This document shows, piece after piece, positions 30,416-34,493 of a DNA stretch of 34,493 nucleotides. The stretch is from Kiritimatiellia bacterium (GTDB lineage Bacteria > Verrucomicrobiota > Kiritimatiellia > UBA8416 > JABMPJ01), in the NCBI GenBank assembly GCA_029939545.1, contig JAOZSS010000001.1, forward strand, positions 4,747 to 39,239, given 5' to 3'. Numbering within the stretch: position 1 is the first letter of the stretch; each line of letters begins with the position of its first letter. The notes beneath the pieces are model-generated. The model was not told the DNA's origin. It saw only the letters and a list, made by a program, of their open reading frames with translations, and ran no database searches. A program made the position numbers and the translations under genes.

Positions 30416-31567
30416 ATGAAAATTGTAGCCGCTAGAAACATGCCGTTTGCCGCCGAAGCGTTTGGGACGCTGGGTGATGTGACCTTGCTGGAGGGTCGGG
30501 CTATTACGCCAAATGACGTGCGCGATGCCGCGCTTCTGGTTACACGCTCCACCACGCCCATCACCCCCGAACTACTCAACGGCAGCCGGGTGCGCTTCTA
30601 TGGGACGGCCACGATCGGCACCGACCATATGGATATTCCCTATCTCGAAGAGCACGGCATTCACTGGTGCTCCGCCGCCGGTTGCAACGCCAACAGCGTC
30701 TCTGAATATCTCACCGCAGCCCTGCTTTGTGTCGCACAGACACACGGGATCACACTCGCCGGCAAGACGATGGGGGTCATCGGCGTCGGGAACGTCGGCA
30801 CGCGCGTGGTCCAGAAGGCCACGGCCCTGGGTATGACGGTACTTCCGAACGACCCGCCGCGTAAGCGCGAGGAAGGCATGGTATCAACACCGCTGCCAGA
30901 CCTGCTGGCCAACTCTGACATCGTGACCCTTCACACGCCGTTGACGCATACGGGACAGGATGCCACCTATCACCTCGCCAATGATAGTTTCTTCGCGCAG
31001 CTTAAACCCGGCTGCATCTTCGTGAACGCCGCACGAGGGCCGATTGTTGATACGGACGCACTGCTGCGCGCCATGAACAGCGGCATCGTGGCGCACGCCA
31101 TTATCGATACCTGGGAGGGCGAACCCGATTTCCGCGCCGACCTCATGGAGCGCGCGGCCATTGTGTCCCCTCACATTGCCGGCTACTCCTATGAGGGAAA
31201 GTACATGGGAACCGTCATGGTTTACCGTGAGGCCTGCCGCTTCCTCGACGTGCCGCCGACGTGGACTCCCATTGCACTGCTGCTGCCACCCGAAGTGCCG
31301 AACCTGGCCGCTGATCCGAAACTCCCCCCCGAAGCGACGCTTTGGAACCTGGTCCATGCGGTCTACGATATCGAAGCCGATGATGCCCGGATGCGGGCCG
31401 GGCCGGCCGGGAGTGAAGCCGAACGCCGCACCCATTTCGATGCGCTCCGCAAATCTTATCCCATCCGCCGTGAGTTTCGCTTTACGGAAGTCAGCGCAGA
31501 CGACACACTTCCTTCAGTCAGGAATGCGATCAAAAATTTGGGATTCACCGTGAAGGCTTCGGCCTAG
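30416..31567 (+). CDS. pdxB: Erythronate-4-phosphate dehydrogenase
   Basis: A 383-aa NAD-dependent D-2-hydroxyacid dehydrogenase with the arrangement of PdxB, the second step of DXP-dependent pyridoxal phosphate synthesis (4-phosphoerythronate to 2-oxo-3-hydroxy-4-phosphobutanoate). ATG 30416 begins one base after the lon stop; the ORF-track start at 30281 lies inside lon. It has NAD-binding GVIGVGNVGTRV (120-131), and the catalytic residues are R207 (NAARGPIVD), E236 (DTWEGEPD) and H253 (SPHIAGYSYEGK). The positions almost coincide with those of E. coli PdxB (208, 237, 254). The C-terminal ~85 residues form the PdxB-type dimerisation region. A general 2-hydroxyacid dehydrogenase is less likely because of that tail and the SYEGK extension. 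Confidence 0.93.
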   Translation: MKIVAARNMPFAAEAFGTLGDVTLLEGRAITPNDVRDAALLVTRSTTPITPELLNGSRVRFYGTATIGTDHMDIPYLEEHGIHWCSAAGCNANSVSEYLTAALLCVAQTHGITLAGKTMGVIGVGNVGTRVVQKATALGMTVLPNDPPRKREEGMVSTPLPDLLANSDIVTLHTPLTHTGQDATYHLANDSFFAQLKPGCIFVNAARGPIVDTDALLRAMNSGIVAHAIIDTWEGEPDFRADLMERAAIVSPHIAGYSYEGKYMGTVMVYREACRFLDVPPTWTPIALLLPPEVPNLAADPKLPPEATLWNLVHAVYDIEADDARMRAGPAGSEAERRTHFDALRKSYPIRREFRFTEVSADDTLPSVRNAIKNLGFTVKASA

Positions 31568-31575
31568 CTTGTAGG

Positions 31576-31640
31576 GCCGCACCCCGCCTTCGCCAAGGCT
31601 TCGGTGGGCAGGCGCGTGCGGCGGGTAAGGCTAACCGTAC
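31576..31640 (+). repeat. Intergenic GC-rich inverted-repeat element
   Basis: GCCGCAC (31578-31584) and GTGCGGC (31616-31622) are perfect inverted arms around a GC-rich centre containing GCCTTCGCCAAGGCTTCGG, which can itself fold. It lies right after pdxB, without a T-tract. It looks like a dispersed REP-type element. Confidence 0.45.
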
Positions 31641-31701
31641 ACGGTGTGGGCCTACACAACAAATGTGACACTAAGATGCGTCGTAAACCGGAGAATCAAC
31701 C

Positions 31702-31920
31702 ATGGACAAGCTAAACATCCAACTCTGCCCCGAAACAGGCATCTGCTCAATCATCAAGGAAGACGGCAAGAAGGTCGACCTCATGCCCGACGAAGTGGCG
31801 CAGCTGCGTGATGCCGACGATGCAGAGCAGGTGAAAAAAGTACTGAGCGACATCGATGGCAGCTTTGCCGGGGCATTGGATGCCGAAGAAAGCGCTCAGA
31901 TTGTCGCGAATCTAAAATAA
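31702..31920 (+). CDS. Small acidic protein of unknown function
   Basis: A 72-aa ORF with GGAG eight bases before its ATG. The composition is natural and acidic (MPDEVAQLRDADDAEQVKKVLSDI), with two likely helices after a short beta region (NIQLCPETGICSIIKEDGKKVDL). Two Cys residues (CPETGIC) form a CX5C spacing. There is no signal peptide or transmembrane segment. I do not recognise a family. It may be the first gene of a short rightward unit with the following lipoprotein. Confidence 0.6.
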   Translation: MDKLNIQLCPETGICSIIKEDGKKVDLMPDEVAQLRDADDAEQVKKVLSDIDGSFAGALDAEESAQIVANLK

Positions 31921-31934
31921 CCACCGATAACCGC

Positions 31935-32061
31935 ATGAGTATGGAACGCGACGAGCTACGGCGTGAACTGCGCACTTTAAGACCTGGCCAAATCGCTCAT
32001 GAGCCTGGCCAAACAGGGCGATGCCATAGAACAGACACTCACGCATGAGGACCGATATTGA
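31935..32061 (+). pseudogene. Possible frameshifted mini-gene
   Basis: ATG 31935 opens MSMERDELRRELRTL. A shift of one base near 31980 joins it to DLAKSLMSLAKQGDAIEQTL...EDRY and a stop at 32059-32061. The combined ~41-residue product is uniformly charged and helical across the join, which suggests a once-intact small coding sequence. GCCTGGCCAAA-type repeats occur inside it. It could also be chance; without homologues this is tentative. Confidence 0.3.
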
Positions 32062-32143
32062 GAAGGTAATAGGTGTCCCTCCTTCGCCTGATGGGCTACG
32101 GAAGGGCAAAGTGGTGTTAGGTGACAAAGGGGAGCGGTTGACC

Positions 32144-33220
32144 ATGAGATTATCGTCTGTTGCGCTTGCGGCGTTCTGTTTCATCACACTCATCGGCTCC
32201 TGCCGACTTGAGGCGGCCCAAGCGGCCGTGCCCGGCAAGGAACAGAAGGCCCAGAAACCCAAGCCGGATCCACGCTTCCACGGCATCCCCCTGCCGCACC
32301 AGGCGTACCTTAAGACACTCGAAAAAGAACAATCGCGGATGATGACGTCCTGGTTCAAAGCTCGCGACCTGTATGCTGAGACGCACCATCTGGCCTCCGT
32401 ATTTGGCCTCCGCGTGCGGAAACGCGCACGCGGCAAGGTTCCCGGCATGATGGCCAAGGCGAAGAAGGAGGAAAATAAGTTTCGCAAGGCCTACGACCGG
32501 TTCCGTAATCCCATCGAGGAGAAAGAGAGCAAACTCAAGGACCGCGCCATGACGCTCTCTGAGAGGGAGGGCTCGTTGAATGACCCCTTGATTAACAAAC
32601 GCCTGGATGAGCTGTACGCTGAAGCTTATCTACTTTCAGAGCAGCTTAATGCGCTTACCTCCCTGCAAAAGGTGTTTCAGCATTCCGCCAAGATACCGTC
32701 AGCTCTCGAGCACCTCGGCATCAGCGCGCATGACTCTACGGCCACACAGGTGGCGCGGGACAATCCAAAATTGATAGAGGCCCGTTTGGTGATCAAGGAC
32801 TGCCAGGCTGATCTGGCCGCACTGACAAAACTGAAGGCTGAGATCGAGGCCGATCCGAAGAAGCGGTGGAGTTCTGCGAACAAGGCCCAAGTGAAGAAGG
32901 CCCAACTCACGCTTGATAAGGCCGTTGTCACACTTGAACGCGAGGTCGAGAAAGCCAAGAAGCCGTTCCTGCGCGAAGCCGAAAAGCTGAAGAAGAAGGT
33001 CGAGATGACCCAGAAAAAGATCGGAGATCTCGAAAAACGCAAGCGCAACACCGTCACGTACTTCCAGCGCCTAAGCGAGTACGATGGCGATATGCAGCGC
33101 AACCTGAAGGCCGCCGCTCTCATCGACAAGCTCGCCATCTGGAAGAAGCCGGAAAAAAAGAAAGCGCCTGCCAAGAAGGCCCCAGCGAAGAAGCCCCCAG
33201 CAAAGAAGGGCGGGCACTAG
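32144..33220 (+). CDS. Exported coiled-coil lipoprotein with Lys/Ala/Pro-rich tail
   Basis: A 358-aa protein from ATG 32144 (GGGGAG upstream); the ORF-track start at 32045 adds an unlikely leader. The signal peptide MRLSSVALAAFCFITLIGSC ends in a plausible lipobox (IGSC), so a lipoprotein is probable. The mature part is almost entirely charged helix. Long heptad-like stretches lie at roughly 60-180 and 215-330 (KAEIEADPKKRWSS..., AEKLKKKVEMTQKKIGDLEKRKR). The last 25 residues are Lys/Ala/Pro repeats (KKAPAKKAPAKKPPAKK) like histone H1 tails. In an envelope protein such a tail could bind peptidoglycan, LPS or nucleic acid. No family recognised. mnmE starts 27 bases downstream. Confidence 0.75.
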   Translation: MRLSSVALAAFCFITLIGSCRLEAAQAAVPGKEQKAQKPKPDPRFHGIPLPHQAYLKTLEKEQSRMMTSWFKARDLYAETHHLASVFGLRVRKRARGKVPGMMAKAKKEENKFRKAYDRFRNPIEEKESKLKDRAMTLSEREGSLNDPLINKRLDELYAEAYLLSEQLNALTSLQKVFQHSAKIPSALEHLGISAHDSTATQVARDNPKLIEARLVIKDCQADLAALTKLKAEIEADPKKRWSSANKAQVKKAQLTLDKAVVTLEREVEKAKKPFLREAEKLKKKVEMTQKKIGDLEKRKRNTVTYFQRLSEYDGDMQRNLKAAALIDKLAIWKKPEKKKAPAKKAPAKKPPAKKGGH

Positions 33221-33225
33221 AGGAA

Positions 33226-33256
33226 AGTGAGCAGTAGCCAGTAAGCAGTGAGTAGT
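33226..33256 (+). repeat. AGCAGT/AGTGAG microrepeat spanning the mnmE start
   Basis: AGTGAGCAGTAGCCAGTAAGCAGTGAGTAG is built from iterated GCAGT/AGTGAG/AGTAG units. It covers the intergenic gap and the first codons of mnmE, so the gene's GTG start lies inside the repeat. Confidence 0.5.
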
Positions 33257-34493
33257 ATCTTTGACGACACCATTGCCGCGGTTTCGACCGCACCGGGTCC
33301 GGCGGGCATCGCCATTGTCCGACTGTCGGGGTCTCAGAGCCTTTCCATCGCCGACGCGCTCGTGGAATGCCGGGGCGATCCCCCTTCCCTGCGCCCCGGT
33401 GGCACATTCCTGCATGGCCGCATCGTTAGCAATGGCGATGAGATTGACGAAGCCGTGGTCCTCATCTTCCGCAGCCCCCACAGTTATACCCGTGATGATG
33501 TGGTGGAAATCCAGGGCCACGGCGGCCCGGCGGCCGCACAACGCCTCCTCGAGGCCGTGCTGGATGCCGGTGCTCGCCTGGCCGATCCCGGTGAGTTCAC
33601 CCGCCGCGCGTTTCTCAACGGTCGAATCGACCTGGTACAGGCCGAAGCCGTCGCCGACCTCATTCGCGCGCGCTCCGATCGCGCGGCCGCCGCAGCGCTT
33701 GAGCAGCTCGAAGGTCAACTCAGCACACAGATCAACGCTCTCTACGACCACTTAATGGCCGCAGTCGCCGATCTTGAGGCATCGCTCGACTTTGAGGAGG
33801 GCGAGCTTCCAGCTTCGGTTCTCGACACTACCTATACCCAACTCGCTACGGCAGAGGAGGAGATCGCGGCGCTTCTTGCGACCTGGGAAGAAGGACACCT
33901 CCTTCGTGATGGGGCCCGAGTCGTGATCGCCGGCCAACCCAACGTCGGCAAGTCGACCCTCATGAATCGGCTGCTCGGCAAAGAGCGTTCGATCGTGACC
34001 CACCTGCCGGGGACGACACGCGACACGATTGAAGAGACGCTTGTTCTGGGCGGAATCCAGATGCGCCTGACTGACACCGCAGGACTTCGGGAACCGTCGT
34101 GTCTCATTGAGCAGCAAGGCGTTACACGTGCTACTGATAGTATTAAGCAGGCCGATCTCGTTTTGTACCTGGTTGATGCCTCGAAGCCACTGACAGACGC
34201 AGACCTGAGTCAGCTCGACCAGTTGCTACCGACGCGAACCGTGGTTGTACAGAACAAGACCGATCTGGTGTCCCACACACCAAGCGTCCCGGACGACCGG
34301 TTTGATACCGTCGCTTGCTGCGCGGCAGAGGACACCGAGGTCGAAGCCGTGCGTAAAGCACTTCGTGTTCGACTGAGTCAGACCGACACCCCAGCCCACG
34401 CCGTCATCTCCGAGCGTCATCGCGCCTTGCTGAGCGCAGCACGTAAACTGATCGACGATGCCCGCAAGCTCGCGCACCAAGACCAAGCGCTCT
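33248..34493 (+). CDS. mnmE: tRNA modification GTPase MnmE, 3' truncated by window edge
   Basis: The first 415 codons of MnmE, absent from the ORF track because the frame has no stop before the edge. The product, with MnmG, installs the (carboxymethyl)aminomethyl group at U34 of certain tRNAs. GTG 33248 is the only start that gives the normal N terminus (DDTIAAVSTAPGPAGIAIVRLSG). The folate-binding N-terminal domain includes DPGEFTRRAFLNGRIDLVQAEAV. The G domain has GQPNVGKST (229-237), PGTTRDT, DTAGLRE and NKTD. The C-terminal helical part and its CxGK motif lie beyond the window. There is no good Shine-Dalgarno sequence in the repeat-rich leader. Confidence 0.96.
   Translation, partial: MSSIFDDTIAAVSTAPGPAGIAIVRLSGSQSLSIADALVECRGDPPSLRPGGTFLHGRIVSNGDEIDEAVVLIFRSPHSYTRDDVVEIQGHGGPAAAQRLLEAVLDAGARLADPGEFTRRAFLNGRIDLVQAEAVADLIRARSDRAAAAALEQLEGQLSTQINALYDHLMAAVADLEASLDFEEGELPASVLDTTYTQLATAEEEIAALLATWEEGHLLRDGARVVIAGQPNVGKSTLMNRLLGKERSIVTHLPGTTRDTIEETLVLGGIQMRLTDTAGLREPSCLIEQQGVTRATDSIKQADLVLYLVDASKPLTDADLSQLDQLLPTRTVVVQNKTDLVSHTPSVPDDRFDTVACCAAEDTEVEAVRKALRVRLSQTDTPAHAVISERHRALLSAARKLIDDARKLAHQDQAL

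Noticed and set aside
1-34493. CRISPR array or rRNA genes
   Set aside because: No regularly spaced 20-50 bp repeats with unique spacers and no rRNA signature were found; the short tandem arrays are 7-11 bp units.

Overview
The window looks like a chromosomal segment of a Gram-negative bacterium, probably from the PVC superphylum (Kiritimatiellota/Verrucomicrobiota-like). This is inferred from gene content: an SHD1-domain secreted protein, a DUF3857/transglutaminase giant, a large modular secreted subtilase, several signal-peptide proteins and beta-barrel proteins. No rRNA or marker phylogeny is available to confirm it. Most genes are ordinary housekeeping genes of moderately high GC, with ATG, GTG and TTG starts.

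Layout. 1-3358 (+): 3' end of a uxuB-like SDR dehydrogenase, gnd, and a secreted SHD1 protein. 3374-4057 (-): a beta-barrel-like protein with a very acidic stretch. 4251-8051 (+): a 1266-aa exported protein with two DUF3857/transglutaminase-like halves, the second lacking the catalytic Cys.

8052-12480 is an accessory island. The last ~75 codons of the transglutaminase gene recur as tail copies at 10709-10931 (about 96% identical over its core) and 11667-11834 (decayed). The three tails bracket a secreted protein plus a Fic protein, then a DUF433/DUF5615 toxin-antitoxin pair, and the last is followed by a broken DUF6364/PIN pair. The island ends against msrB, whose reading frame now runs into antisense toxin remnant. 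No integrase or transposase is visible.

12403-16237 (-) carries msrB, rsmI, a STAS protein and a 7TM-PAS-SpoIIE phosphatase (a partner-switching pair). 16364-19059 (+) carries a sugar nucleotidyltransferase, an HU-like DNA-binding protein with a strong terminator, and a DUF362 protein. 19067-25635 (-) carries a cyclic-nucleotide-type MscS channel, an omptin-like outer membrane protease and a 1312-aa subtilase. 25847-27648 carries apt (-), an RmlD-like reductase (+) and an orphan receiver protein (-). tRNA-Asn(GTT) with its own promoter lies at 27762-27836. 27973-31567 (+) carries lon and pdxB one base apart. 31702-33220 (+) carries a small acidic protein, a frameshifted mini-ORF and a coiled-coil lipoprotein with a PAKK-rich tail. 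The window ends inside mnmE.

The most unusual feature is the repeated gene tail associated with toxin-type cargo. Next are the pseudo-transglutaminase domain, the omptin homologue, and the toxin remnant that extends MsrB.
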